A DNA stretch of 64,000 nt from Ryuthela nishihirai (GCA_038380435.1 JAWZYU010000018.1:54213751-54277750); one strand, 5' to 3'. Counted from the stretch's first letter, positions 34,266 through 45,689 are shown. Notes: generated by a model from the letters alone, not told the origin. Program-made: numbers and translations.

Positions 34266-34476
34266 TAAAAAATAAATAAATAAATACCTCCTCAAGCAAC
34301 TGCTTGCCACAGAGGTCTGACAGGAGCCTGTCAGTTTATATGCCAGAGTAGAAGGTCTGTGAGGATGGCAGAACCTCAGCAGAAAAACAACACACACAAC
34401 CATGCCTTACCCGGGGCTCGAACCCAGGTCCCGTAGATCAGTAGCCAAGCGCGCTAACCACTCGGCCACGGGACCT
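34266..34476 (-). repeat. SINE family 2, complete
   Basis: All parts are present from the (AAATA)n and CAAGCAACTGCTTGCCACAG tail to the head, whose minus strand reads GTGGCCGAGTGGTTAGCGC with B box GGTTCGAGCCCCGG. This is one of the best preserved copies here. Confidence 0.93.
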
Positions 34477-35075
34477 AGTTAAAAATAAAAAACTATCTTG
34501 GGAGCATTGTTTGGAAAAGGTTTGAACGTTGGACTCATTGATATTAACGTGGTTTCGTTTAACATTTGCATTGAAAAAAATTCAAGAAACTGTAGAGTGT
34601 AATGTCATTAGGACAAAGGAGAGCAGCAAGAATTTCTTTCTTAATACATGCACAATATTAATGATTTGCAACCACCGTCATTACGTCGAAGGAAAAGTGC
34701 AATAAATAAGAATGAAACACGCACGTTTCATGTGAATAGCCAAGAAATCGAGAAAGGTCTTTACTACTTCACGCAATATATTTAGATATGCAAATTTATT
34801 CTTCATCAGTAATTCCGCAAATTTTCTTGTTTCCCATATCTGATAACAAAACTATTTTCCTGCATTTTCATGTTTCTCAAATATATAACTGGAATCTGTC
34901 GTAAATAAGGTAGGCATCTTTAATGATGTAAATTTTATGCAGAATCAATACAATGCAGTTGATTTTTTACTTATGTATGGGGAATTTGAAATAAATGAAG
35001 TAAAATGAATTCAACATATATAATGATTTAAACCAAAAGTTCACAGATACTTTGAAGATAGTGATTCCCTTTCAG
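34477..35075. other. AT-rich spacer
   Basis: Nothing recognised. Confidence 0.4.
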
Positions 35076-35323
35076 CTTTTCTGGCGTTGTACAAAAATCA
35101 TCTCAACGCCGATGATTTCGGAAAGATTCTCTTTGATCTGATAAATATGACAGTCATTGAACCTGTTAGGTCTTCACATCAATCACTTTCCCAAGAGAAA
35201 AAGATTTCTGAATCGGAATCATACTTATATTCGTCACAAGTCAGATGCTCAGCAGTTTTGGGTGGAGTAATTATAACTGTGCAATGTCTCAAGTCACCGC
35301 CGGATCTAGAAGGTGAAGAGTGA
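35076..35323 (+). CDS. Candidate exon, product unknown
   Basis: An acceptor-like GTGATTCCCTTTCAG (ends 35075) opens a frame of 81 codons to the TGA at 35321. The peptide begins FLALYKNHLNADDFGKILFD, with an amphipathic helical look, then a Ser/Glu-rich stretch (SLSQEKKISESESYLYSSQ) and an acidic end. Codon choice looks more gene-like than in neighbouring frames. The first 30 residues vaguely recall helical N-terminal domains of PDZ scaffold proteins, but this is not an assignment. A donor may exist inside the frame (CACAA-GTCAG). Confidence 0.35.
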
Positions 35324-35559
35324 GCCATGACTCGCACCTTTTGGTTTATCGCATTATAGCCTGAGTTGCTGATGAGATACAAAACCCTTAAATAACCACG
35401 CCTCTTTGAGAATGCTAGTAACTAGGGAATTATCAAGAGGGAGGCAAGGGCGCCATGCCATCTCCCTCATTCTTTCAGAATGCTAGTAAAGATAAAAGAA
35501 GCAAAAAATTGTTAAACTTATTTGTATTTCATGTTATTGTGAAGAAAGTTTTTTAAAAA
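35324..35559. other. Short spacer
   Basis: Nothing recognised. Confidence 0.4.
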
Positions 35560-35882
35560 CCTGCAAAACAGAGGGGGAAATGTTATGCTGCATTGGAAAT
35601 CCAGTCTCCCCCCCACTTTACATTTTTTCGGATCGGTTGTGCTTCTTTTCCCCCAATCCCCTTGATTTTTTTCTGGATTTTAGCCTATTAGCAATCAAAA
35701 AGAAGGCGACAAAAAATGAAATATACTACGTGTACAGTATATTGGCCCTATTTTTCAAGAAATTTGTTTAAAAAAAACATTATAATGGAGGGAAAAGCTT
35801 ATAGAGGAAACGAGTTCTGGTTCATTCCCATTTGAATTTGCCCGTCCCCCACCCTTTTTTTTTTTTGTAGATCTGGGCCTGT
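35560..35882 (-). mobile_element. Copy of the 33.4 kb non-autonomous family, inverted
   Basis: AATGTTATGCTGCATTGGAA is the reverse complement of a block in the 33416-33671 element. The right end GTAGATCTGGGCCTG resembles that family's terminus. The interior has extra sequence. Boundaries are approximate. Confidence 0.5.
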
Positions 35883-36320
35883 CTTAAACTAGATTTGTTC
35901 GCTGAACAAGTTCTCTCTGTGATGAACATGATTTGCAGGAGGTGTCTCAGTGGTAGGAAACTTTCTAACTTGTTTAACACGAGAAGACAGACTTTAAAAC
36001 CTGTAATAGATTCTCAATACGGAGATGAAAATATCTGTATAATCTTATAATCCATCTATATAATCTTAAAGTAAAAATGTCCTAATAGGTCGACCCTTTG
36101 GCAGAGTTGATTAACACATTTTAGTCTCGGAGTCGGAATTTTGAGTTTTGATCTTCAATTTCCTGTTGTTCATGAAATAAAATCTTTTGATTTCGAACTC
36201 TAGTATATAGATTATGAAAAAATATGCATTCTCGTTTCTTGTCCTCACTATTGTCACCGTTTTCCAGCAAGGTTTTTAAATTTTACAGATCACTGGTTCA
36301 ATCTATAAAAGTAAACTTTT
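35883..36320. other. No recognisable feature
   Basis: AT-rich DNA. Confidence 0.4.
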
Positions 36321-36520
36321 GTGCAAGAGGTCTAGCATGCTTGACAACTGATCAAAGGGACCTATGTTCGAGCTCCAGGTAAGACAAGGAAGTTTCTGTT
36401 GATTTTCTGCTGAGGTCTCGCCATCCTCACAGAACTTCTGCTTTGGCGTTTAAGCTGACAGTCTCTGTCAGACCTCTGTGACAAGCAGCTACTTGGGGGG
36501 GGGGGGGGGGGTATTGATTT
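36321..36520 (+). repeat. SINE family 2, diverged, ending in a 17-G run
   Basis: Decayed head (GTTCGAGCTCCAGG as B box), body TTTCTGCTGAGGTCTCGCC and tail AAGCAGCTACTTG, followed by 17 guanines (36495-36511) where other copies have five or six. Confidence 0.82.
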
Positions 36521-36894
36521 TTTTTTATCAGGTCTGCCTCTCAGCGGCTCTCTTAGCATATCTCTAAGTCGAAGATTCGACATTCAGAATCCTCCCCTCT
36601 TGCAATCTTGAAGTAGCCGGCGGTTCGATACTCGAGGTCCACATTTTCAAAACTCAAGATTGACAGTTTAATCTCTAGGAGCCTCACCTTGCAAATTCCA
36701 ATATTTTACAAGTATGTTTAAACTATAATGTTTGCGACTATAGCTCAGGTTATCTAGTGGATTTGTGCATGCCCGGTATTACTGTGAAGAGAAAGGACAG
36801 GCGATTGCAGTGGAAATGTTGAAACAATGCAACCTTTCATAATCTAGGGTTCACCTAACCTTTTTGTAATATCTAGGGTTTACACCGAGTTTGA
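36521..36894. other. No recognisable feature
   Basis: Nothing recognised. Confidence 0.4.
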
Positions 36895-37208
36895 CGTTGG
36901 TTGTTTCAACCCTGAGAGACACTTTTTTGCACACAATGGGTTAAATGGCTAGGTCACAAGGACACCGAGGGCTCAGAGAAGGTTGGAGGAGGGGACCAGT
37001 TGAATAGCTATTAGGAAACAGATCGAAGCTTCTTGTCATGGCCATCCACCATGTTCTTTAATGTCATGCACACGGGACACGGCTTAAAGTACCATCCGAC
37101 GTCCAAGCCCATTGGAGTCCCCTTTCTCACCAAAGACAGGATGGAGGTTAAGGAAGAAAAATCTCCGTTCTGGCACAGTTGGTACTAGAACCTGGAAACT
37201 GCAGGTGG
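36895..37208 (-). repeat. SINE family 1, moderately diverged
   Basis: Tail GACACTTTTTTGCACACAAT, body with CATGGCCATCCACCATGTTC and CCAAGCCCATTGGAGTCCCC, and the start of the head (TGGTACTAGAACCTGGAAAC). The A-box end is missing. Confidence 0.87.
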
Positions 37209-37627
37209 GGGATGAAAAGGCACAATATTTCCTATAAATTTCCCGTAACAGTTTGTAATGAAGTACATCGTTGCAAACACCACTTGAATAAATAATCAAA
37301 TGATGATCCAATAATGAACTGCTTTAATAATAATTCGTTCTCTACTGCAAACCTCACGAAATTCGATTAACCTTTGTAGGTCTGTGTAACACCATTGTTG
37401 TGTTACGAATACTGTGAAAATGTGATAGCTGAATGAAATTGTGCCAGGCACCAGTTAATAAACAAATTTGCTAGTATTTGAATGTTTTTTTTTTGTGCAT
37501 CTCCTCCAATTGTGTGAAACATTTATGTTCTATGAGATGAATTTTGTACATTGTCGAACATGAGCCTTACTGTTACGTAAATAATGTATTTATTAACGTT
37601 AAGTGTGAATCTCAACATACCTATCTT
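37209..37627. other. AT-rich spacer
   Basis: Nothing recognised. Confidence 0.4.
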
Positions 37628-37677
37628 ATCTTATATTTGCAAAGATATCTCAGTGTGAATCTTTGCAAATATAAGAT
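37628..37677. repeat. Perfect 19-bp hairpin
   Basis: ATCTTATATTTGCAAAGAT (37628-37646) pairs with 37659-37677 across a 12-nt loop. It lies 27 bp upstream of a hAT MITE. Confidence 0.8.
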
Positions 37678-37704
37678 TCTCAATGATCTATTCAAACGTT
37701 AGAG

Positions 37705-37807
37705 CAGTGGTTCTCAACCTTTTATGCTTCACGTACCCCCTGGAATAGTGTATGTAATTGGCGTACCCGAGAAAATTTTACCGCGTACCCCACGTTGAGA
37801 ACCCCTA
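37705..37807 (-). mobile_element. Miniature hAT MITE, 103 bp, perfect target duplication
   Basis: Starts CAGTGGTTCTCAACC and ends GAGAACCCCTA, with the 8-bp duplication CGTTAGAG at 37697-37704 and 37808-37815. Only about 70 bp of one end and 35 bp of the other end of the parent hAT element remain. An intact duplication indicates a fairly recent insertion. Confidence 0.94.
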
Positions 37808-38073
37808 CGTTAGAGAATTATTGAGAAACAAAGAAATAATCAAAAGGCAAATGCTCCAGCAGAATGAAAAACATACTTTTCTCTCTGTCAGTGATTGTTT
37901 CACTCATCTTTTTTTATTTATTTTATTTTTTGATGTGATCATGTGATCATACTTGCCGAGAGAAAAAAAGAAAGCTCTGGTTTTTGGCTTACGTCAGCAG
38001 TATTTTTCGATCGTTTAACTGTTGGCACAGCAAAGCAAATCTGCAAGATTTTGTTTTTTTGTAACTTTGAAAG
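37808..38073. other. Short spacer
   Basis: Nothing recognised beyond the MITE's target duplication at 37808-37815. Confidence 0.4.
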
Positions 38074-38228
38074 AGTATGAAAAAAACTGTCCTGCCTTAA
38101 CTACCTTAACTGCTGATACAGCAAATCGTTCCCTTCCTGAGTCGATCCCAAAGGATTCGATATCCACTGACAGCTTGGAACAGCAAACTGATGGAGCCAC
38201 TCGTGCGTTTACAAGAAGAAAAACATGA
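38074..38228 (+). CDS. Candidate terminal exon, product unknown
   Basis: A long T-rich tract (TTTTGTTTTTTTGTAACTTTGAAAG) precedes an open frame ending TGA at 38226. The peptide is Ser/Thr-rich with a basic end (SLPESIPKDSISTDSLEQQT). The acceptor is weaker than at 10.9 or 24.7 kb and the frame also stays open upstream to 38022, so the call is tentative. Confidence 0.22.
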
Positions 38229-39636
38229 AGTGTTTCCTAATCCAATTACCTATAAACACAAAGGACAAAAAAAATACGAAAGTAATAAAAAAAAGTCTGT
38301 GTATATTTTTTGGAAAGTGCATCTCCACTTAGAAAACATTTATTACTCCATTCCGAAATCCTGTGAGATTCTCAGTGTGAATCTTTTAGAAGCGTGGTGT
38401 CAAGCAGAAAAAAATACTAGTGGGTGGACTACACACCATTATCTTAAGAAATTTAATATTCTCATACTTTTGAAAGAAATAGTCAGATATTTTGTCTTAA
38501 TGTTAAATAATAAACTAACTATGCAAATATAAGTGGAATATAGCAGATAGGTATTAGTAAGAAAATGAAAGAGGAGAATGTTCAAGTTGTAAAAGTCATC
38601 CAAACTTTACAATGATAACCTCTCTTGGTCTGCTAAACGCTACGAGAAATTATAAGCAGCTATTGGGCGGCGGTGTTGTCTCGCGACAAAGGTTATTGGA
38701 CCAGATAGGTATGTTGGGACGAACACGTTTCAGCCACCTGGAATGGTAATGAATTATTGAAATGAATACACCATGCAAAAACGAATTAGGAATAAATCTC
38801 AATTTAGTTTTACGTTTGACGTTTGTAAATTAATAATGAGATATCACAAAAGTTGTCTCTTTAGTTAACCCTAGAAGTGACGACAAGGGTGGCACGAGGT
38901 GCCCACATCCTGATTTTATTGAAAAAATGACAAATTATTTCTTGAAAAGTTCAACAAGGTTCCTTCTAGTTGTAAAAATATTTTGATTTCAGTATAATAA
39001 ACTAAAATATGTATATTCATTTCCCAGTTCCGTAGATATTTGCAAAATTTGGAGGTGAGATTCCTCATCAAGTCTCCTCTCTCTGTATAATTGCACATAT
39101 TTTCTGAAAGAGTATACTCTTTTTAAATTAAATTTCGAGCATATTTTTATTCTGTTATTATTTACATATTTGGCATTATTTAATATAATAGTTTTTCAAT
39201 AGTAGAAAAAGCAATTAAGTTGGCAATATCTTCAATTTAGTGGAAATTTACTTTTTCTTTTATTGAAACAGAAATTAATTTGCCAGTTGCTGTCGACTGG
39301 AATATTTTGTTATTTCGTCTGAAATTATCATAAAATCATTGCGCAGCGATTCTAAACTGAGTTCTTATTACAAATATCCGTTTGAAAATGAAATTAGCTA
39401 GGAAATGGAAGTAGATTTCTAACAAGAAACTATAAGTGACAGGAAAAATGATTATGTGGAAATATTCCAAAATGATTGTGTGGAAATATTCCAAAATGAT
39501 TACAACTATAATCAAGAAACGGAGAATAGATCCAGGCCTGTGATCATCGTAATGCCTGCTGATAGCGTAGATAGTATTTCAGTATATAAATGAAGATACC
39601 AGAAAATACTAGTTGCAGGATCTGATAGAGAGTTGA
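38229..39636. other. AT-rich spacer
   Basis: A lysine-rich frame at 38191-38532 reflects A-rich DNA. A 25-bp direct repeat (GGAAATATTCCAAAATGATT) occurs twice near 39456-39500. Nothing else was seen. Confidence 0.4.
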
Positions 39637-39985
39637 GTAGTTTTACCTCGGAGCGGCACTTTTTTTTTGCAAAAAATGAGCTAAATGACCAGGTCACAAA
39701 CACGCCTAGATCTCAGAGAAGTTTGGGGGAGGGGACCCACTTCACAGCTGTCAGGAGACATATTAGTAGCTTCCTGTCAAGGCCATCCAGAGTGTTCTTT
39801 AATGTGCACAGAGTATGACTCTCTCACACACGGATGGCGGCTTTCGAATCCCATCGATGTCCCCCACTGACCGGGGCAAGGCGGGGAGTTTGGCGGAGAT
39901 AATCTCAACGCTGGCCCAACTGGAACTCGAACCTGAAACTGCAGATTACGAGCCTGGCGCGCTGCCGAATGAGCCACTTCCGCCC
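39637..39985 (-). repeat. SINE family 1, near-complete
   Basis: From a diverged tail (TAGTTTTACCTCGGAGCGGC) to the head (minus-strand GGTTCGAGTTCC and the GATTACGAGCCTGGCGCGCT stretch). A small deletion occurs in the CGTCCCATCCG region. Confidence 0.9.
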
Positions 39986-40361
39986 AAATTATCATTAGTT
40001 GGATGGGATCTGAACCCTCAGCTTCTGATATAGAGTATTAAATAGTTCGTCTTGACTGCCCATAGAAATTTGACAAACATTGTGCCCCAATGATCCAGAT
40101 ATAACTGGTGAGGGATTTACCAACAATGTCCATGATGTTTTAAAAAAGTTCATTCTTAATAAATTCATTTCATCATTTTCCTCCAAACTAATGGAGAGGC
40201 TAATTGGAAGAATTATCAAAATTAGTTTTATTTAACAATAATGAAACGAGGATTAAAATACTAATTATAAGAAGGCTTCATAAGCCATACTCTTCATAAA
40301 AGGTGTGACAAAAATCATGATCATACTGTCAGAATTTTTTAAAATTTGGTTAAAGTTGGGA
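39986..40361. other. No recognisable feature
   Basis: Nothing recognised. Confidence 0.4.
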
Positions 40362-40705
40362 TGTTTTACCACTAAGCTTCCTTTATTTTGCACACAATGC
40401 GCCAAATGGCCAGGTCACAAGGACCACAAAGGCTCAGAGAAGGTTGCAGGATTGGAATCCACTGGACAGCTGTAGGGACAGATGGTAGTCTCGTTTCTAA
40501 GCCATCCAGAGTGTTCTTTAGTGTGCACAGCGTATGATTCTCCAGCACCTGAAGCATCCCGTCCGACGAACGCGGTCTTTCTATGCCCATCGATGTCTCC
40601 CTTTTGACCGAGGGCAGTGTGGGGACGCTGGCGAAAGTGGGACTCGAACCTGCAAACTACAGATTACGAGCCTGGTGCGCTACCGACTGAGCCAACCCCG
40701 CACCA
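40362..40705 (-). repeat. SINE family 1, near-complete
   Basis: Tail GATGTTTTACCACTAAGCTT, body, and head with B box GGTTCGAGTCCC and ACCGACTGAGCCAACCCCGC. It lies 0.4 kb from another copy in the same orientation. Confidence 0.9.
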
Positions 40706-40993
40706 TTAGGGTTAAGAATCAAATTAAATAGTTCCTTACGTAAAAAAATATTAAACGATTAAGGATTACTAACGAAAGATTAGTTAATGTTAAAAAGATT
40801 TGTAAGCTTTTTTTTTCACGAGATGCTAACCCATCAACGTATTTTGACATGCACTGTACGATGGAATTTAACCATGTTACACCTGGTCTAGCATTTAGTG
40901 TACCTCATTATTAACCAGCAAGCATGTCCCTGTGTAAAAAATGTCTTTCATCTGCTATGAAAAAACAAATCAGGACAAACCAAATAGAGTTTC
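40706..40993. other. Short spacer
   Basis: Nothing recognised. Confidence 0.4.
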
Positions 40994-41143
40994 TACACTG
41001 AGATGCCAGTTTATCAGGTATAATATCCCTCGTCGCATAAATGGTTCATTCCAACGCGTAATACGTCACTAGACCGCGATGTACTGTATGAATCAGACAG
41101 ACTAGTTCTTTGAACATCAGTTAGAGTTGAATTGAGCATTTGA

Positions 41144-41425
41144 ATGAGCAAAACGAGCGATATCAGTGACTTTGAACGTGGCAAGATAGTTGGTTCTAGC
41201 CGTGCCGGTTCCAGCTTCTCCCAAACGGCCGTCATCCTGGACTTTTCCGGCATAACGCTTCAAGGGCTTACCGAGAATGATGCGAAAAGCAAAAAACTAC
41301 CAATGATCGGCGATCCTCTGAACGAAAACAGCTTGTGGATCAGAAAGGTAAAAGCAGATTGGCGAGAATCGTACAAGCGAACAGAAAGGTCACAACCAGG
41401 CAAATCAGTTCAGTTTTATTATAGT
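41144..41425 (+). pseudogene. Tc1-like transposase, N-terminal part
   Basis: It starts at the ATG at 41144 with SDFERGKIVGSSRAGSSFSQ, the typical first HTH of Tc1 enzymes. It continues open for about 90 codons, with a likely frameshift after VILDFS since the usual second HTH order is lost. It is cut by the nested LINE. Its other half is at 42354-43030. Confidence 0.85.
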
Positions 41426-42353
41426 AATAAGGTTACAAACAACATATATTTGTAATACTCTTATTAACCCAAGAGCATCTAGGCTCATGTAGGTTAATTT
41501 ACAAATTATTTAAATACATAATTTTGGTAACACTGACACTCAACTTTACATAAAGAAAAATATATTTATATACAAAAACAACACAGAATTTATAAAAGCT
41601 AATTATTTTTTTTTTACTTTAACACTGAAAACAGGCTGTCAGCATTTGTAATGGTCATTAGATAATTAGCAGTGAGAGATCTGAAATGCATAAAATTAGT
41701 TTCATTTCGAATTATAATCGGTAAAGAATTAAAAATTTTAGGGGCCAAATAATCAAAGTGTTTGTGCATAATTTCTTTATTTGCAAGTGGTAACAGAAAC
41801 CTTTTCCCATTATCTCGCATAGAATAATTTGTATAATACAGCACTGCATTATTGGATATTTTAAAGAAGTAATTTAATGTTCTATAAACAAATAAATGTC
41901 TCAGTGGAAATACACCTGAAATGGTATACTTACAAAGATGGTAACAGTTTTATATTTATTTGGTAAAATTTGAAATATAAATTTATTTTGCATTGAGATT
42001 AGACTCCTTAATGATGAAATGTATGTTCCTCCCCAACTTGTAATACCATACTGTATAGCAGACTGGACCCAAGATTTGTATAACATTATCAACATTTTAT
42101 TACTGAGGATTTTTTTTTAATAATAAAATTTATATAACATCTGTCTAAGTGTGTTTGTTAGTTTTCCAATGTGCATTTTCCAACTTAGGGAGCTATCAAT
42201 ATAAACGCCTAGGTATAGTAGACTTTGAACCTGATCAATTTCTTCACAGCAACAAGCTGAGTAATTATTGCATGAAAATGTATGCAATTTTAATTTAATC
42301 AAATTCACAGCAGAATTAAACACTGGTGTGCAGAATATCATCTCCAAATGCAC
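41426..42353 (-). pseudogene. Nested LINE 3' fragment (reverse-transcriptase C-terminus)
   Basis: The minus strand reads QSLLYLGVYIDSSLSWKMHI (about 42230), then WVQSAIQYGITSWGGTY (about 42065) and a C-terminal piece with HFDYLAPKIFNSLP (about 41750). This order is that of the thumb and C-terminal region of CR1/Jockey-type LINEs. It lacks the 5' part, as usual for target-primed insertions. Frameshifts divide it. I could not confirm a target duplication. Confidence 0.8.
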
Positions 42354-43030
42354 CCGTATCGGACTTTGTCGTCAATAGGTTACAACAGTGTGGACCATGT
42401 CGAGTGCCAATGTTGTCAGCGAAGAACATGAAAGTGCTTCTCTAGTGGGATCAAGAGCATCGACACTGAACCGTTGAGGCCTGGAAAAAGGTAGCCTCGT
42501 CGGACGAATCAAGGTGCCTTTTGAATAATGCTAAAGGAAGGATCAGCATTTGGTGCAAGCGCATGAGGACATGGACCCATCTTGTCTGGTGTCAACAGTA
42601 CATGCTGGGAGTGCTGGTGTGGGGAATACTTTCCTGGCACAATGTAGGACATCTGAAACCCATCGAAAGACATCTGAACTAATGGCGTATTTGAATGTCG
42701 TTGCTCATCATGTTAATCCCTCCATGTTTACAATTTATCCTCACTCTTATGGACACGTTCAACACGATAATTCCTGAATGTTCCAGGAATATTCCAACGA
42801 GTTTTCTTTGCTTCATTGGCCTGCACAGTCCCCATCTTAACCCTATCGAGCATCTTTGAGATGAGGTGGTAAGGGCTGTTCACAGTGAGACTGTGGTGCC
42901 ATCCAATTTGCAGCAACTGCGCGACACAATCATTTCCACATGGTACAACCTTCCTGCACAACGTTTCCAGCATCTTGGAAGCTCCATGCCCTGCGAATTC
43001 TGGTTGCTTTGAAGGCCAAAGAAAGCGCAA
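42354..43030 (+). pseudogene. Tc1-like transposase, C-terminal part
   Basis: The forward frames give an Asp-containing GHVQHDNS (about 42760), then HWPAQSPHLNPIEHL (42814-42858), which holds the last catalytic Glu, and the C-terminal TISTWYNLPAQRFQHLGSSM. The Asp of the usual SPDLNP is His here. Stops and frameshifts occur. It completes the element started at 41144. Confidence 0.85.
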
Positions 43031-43075
43031 CAAGTTACTAGGTAGATGTACCTAATAAATTTTCATCTCAGTGTA

Positions 43076-44531
43076 GGTTATCTACATACTTTGTGTAGGG
43101 GAGTACTCCCTTCCTTTAAAAAAATTAATATGTATATATATATTACATCAACAAATATAAATATATTTGGCTGAACGTCCCCTTTAAAAATTGTTGTTTT
43201 TCTAACGACCTTTCATAGAAATAAAATAATTTCTCCTATATAATATTAGTTTGAAAAATAATTACCTCGTATATAAATTTACGAGCATTTTGATGCATGA
43301 TTTTAATAGGTTTTCACACTATGTTAATATAAGAAGCATTCGATGTTATATTCAATCCATCTCTACAAAAATAACTCCAGAAACGCCCCACAAACTTCTA
43401 ACCATCCCTCCTACTATGAAGGGGTACCGCCTATAAATTATAACCAAGATTACAAGAATCTAAAGATACACCTAATATGCTTCTTTTGTTGAATCGTTAT
43501 GAATGACAATAAGTTAACATTCATCCGCATAAAGTTATAAACGACATGCTGTTTCCTTTCTTTTGTTATTACTTGAAATCATTAATAGGAAAAAATAAAA
43601 CCAAAATGTATTCATTCCCTTTAATTTCATCAGGAAATATCCTCCACTTAGTATCATTTATTAGCAATCATGCATCTCCAACCTGTCGTTATAGCAACGA
43701 TAATGGCGTGTTTATGACATTCGCTTAATAAGGGACTAAATTGTGAGAGACGATAAGCCGTTCATCTTACACTCTCACAAAAATTCAAATGAGATAAATG
43801 CCTGACAGAGAAATATATTTGGAATTATTTACTCTTCACTGGAAAACAAATCATGCAGGCTAAACGTCATTAACTTCCGTTAAAATAACCGCGTAATTTA
43901 ACGCTTACCGTTCGGGGAATCACAAGCAGCTGCTCATCACAACCTGTTAATAAAGCGCCTCAGTATGCTGAAGTTAGAGCAATGGTAACCAAGGAAGAAG
44001 ATAAAATGAAGAAAAAAAATAATGAAGAGAAGGAGGGGAAGAAAAAAATAATCTGAGCGACCCAACAACCAGTGTAGCGGACACAGCAATTGACAGCCGC
44101 TGTGATGCAAAGTGTTTAAACTGAGAAAGAGAAGAGCTTAATGATATATTAAAAATGTCACATGCAAAAACAGCTGCTGCTTCTTCTGCAGAAGCTAAGG
44201 ACTTCAGCACAGGGAGATGCCTAGGGTTTATATAGTGAAGGGATGCGAGTAGTTCTGGTTGAATGAGAAATTACTCAAGCAACGGCACAATTTTAATTCA
44301 CAGAATTCAATGCTGTCTTAACAAAAGATTCCATGTTGTTCAAAAGTGGATGAAATGTATTTCTATATTAAAGTAATATAGGATTTTTTTTATTGTTTTG
44401 TAAGAAGTTGAATTTCTTTTGAAGGAGTTTTTCAAAATTTCACGAATTTTTTTACTAAAACGTACTCTGATGCAAATGACGTGTTATTAAGTAGCACATG
44501 CAGTATTTGATGCTAATTATTGTTATTATTG
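43076..44531. other. AT-rich spacer
   Basis: Nothing recognised. The frame at 43974-44210 (minus) is a Ser/Leu-rich reading of purine-rich DNA. Confidence 0.4.
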
Positions 44532-44722
44532 AGCCGTCCCGTGGCCGAGTGATTAGCGCGCTTGGCTACTAATCTACGGGACCTGGGTTCTAGACCCGGG
44601 TTGTCGTTTTTCTACTGAGGTCCTGCCTTCTTCTCAAATCTTCTTCTGTGGCATATGAACTGACAGGCTCCTCTTAGACCTATGTGGCAAGCAGTTGCTT
44701 GAGGGGGTATTTATTTATTATT
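44532..44722 (+). repeat. SINE family 2, complete
   Basis: The head has an A box at 44542 (GTGGCCGAGTGATTAGCGCG) and a B box at 44586 with one change from the Pol III consensus. The body has CTACTGAGGTCCTGCC and the tail GCAAGCAGTTGCTTGAGGGG is followed by TATTTATTTATT. A TTATTATT stretch on both sides may be the target duplication. Confidence 0.93.
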
Positions 44723-45286
44723 AGTACAAATTGTAATTTTTCTTAAAGTTAAATTTTTTTATCATTTTCAAATTATTTCAAATGATCGATGAAATTTGAA
44801 TATAGCGATGGTTATTTAATGGGGTTAAATATTTCAGTATCAAACATAACTGTCTGTAGTGAGGGCGCAATGAGCATTTTTATGTCGTCATATACTATGA
44901 AACTTAAATACGTCCTATATCACGCACATTACAATGCTAAAATTGATCCGTCTTTGTATTAGATGTGGTGTATTCTTGTGAAGGTGATTGTGCTGATATA
45001 TCCGCAATTGGATTTTATTAAAAGGTTGCATATTTTCCCTGCATTATTCTCGTTTTTGTGTTTTTTGGTGTTTCGGAAAATAAAATGTATATACACAATT
45101 GAAAAGTTTCGTTTTAAATGAAGAAGAAAAGTTCGAATTAATAAATAAAGTTACTTAATAAAATTAATTATCATTAGGGAGGAGGAATTTTAAAATAATG
45201 TAAAAGTACTCATTTGCTCAGTTGGCAAAATTTGAATTCCGAGTTGGAAAATTTTCGTTCTCTCTGTTTCCGCCAACCATAGTCCT
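44723..45286. other. AT-rich spacer
   Basis: Nothing recognised. Confidence 0.4.
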
Positions 45287-45296
45287 TTTGCTACAT

Positions 45297-45689
45297 TTGG
45301 GGCGGGGGTGGCTCAGTCGGTAGCGCGCTAGGCTCGTAATCTATAGTTCCCAGGTTCGAGTCCCAGCTGGGTCAGCGTTGAGATTTATCTCCGCAAAATT
45401 CCCCGCCCTGCCCACGGTCAGTAGGGGACACCGATGGGCTTGGAAAGGCCGCCGTCCGTCGGATGGGACGTTAAGCCTTGGCCCCGTGTGCGGGAGAGCC
45501 ATACCCTGTGCACGTTAAAGAACACGCTGGATGGCCTTGACGGGAGGCTACCATCTGTCTCTCAACAGCTGTTCCAGTGGGTTCCCTCTCTGAACCTTCT
45601 CTGAGCCTTCGGGGTCCTTGTGACCTCGCCATTTAGCCCATGGTGTGCAAAAAAGTGCCGCTCAGAGGTAAAACAACCCAACCCAACCC
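45297..45689 (+). repeat. SINE family 1, complete reference copy
   Basis: The full element is about 393 bp. The tRNA-like head has a perfect A box (45309-45319, TGGCTCAGTCG) and a perfect B box (45353-45363, GGTTCGAGTCC), so it could have been transcribed by RNA polymerase III. An unrelated body of about 310 bp follows and ends GGTAAAACAACCCAACCC. The target duplication TTTGCTACAT lies at 45287-45296 and 45690-45699. I used this copy to identify the others. Confidence 0.96.

Larger units (their letters stand above)
40996..43073 (+). mobile_element. Tc1-like element with a LINE inside
   Basis: It begins CACTGAGATGCCAGTTTATC and ends with the reverse complement of CACTGAGATGAAAATTTATT, with TA on both sides (40994-40995 and 43074-43075). 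It is 2078 bp long, of which about 0.93 kb is a nested LINE fragment, leaving a Tc1 element of about 1.15 kb. The same end sequence occurs at 14656-14673. Confidence 0.92.

Noticed and set aside
43974..44210. Ser/Leu-rich minus-strand frame
   Set aside because: The opposite strand is purine-rich low-complexity DNA, which explains the frame.
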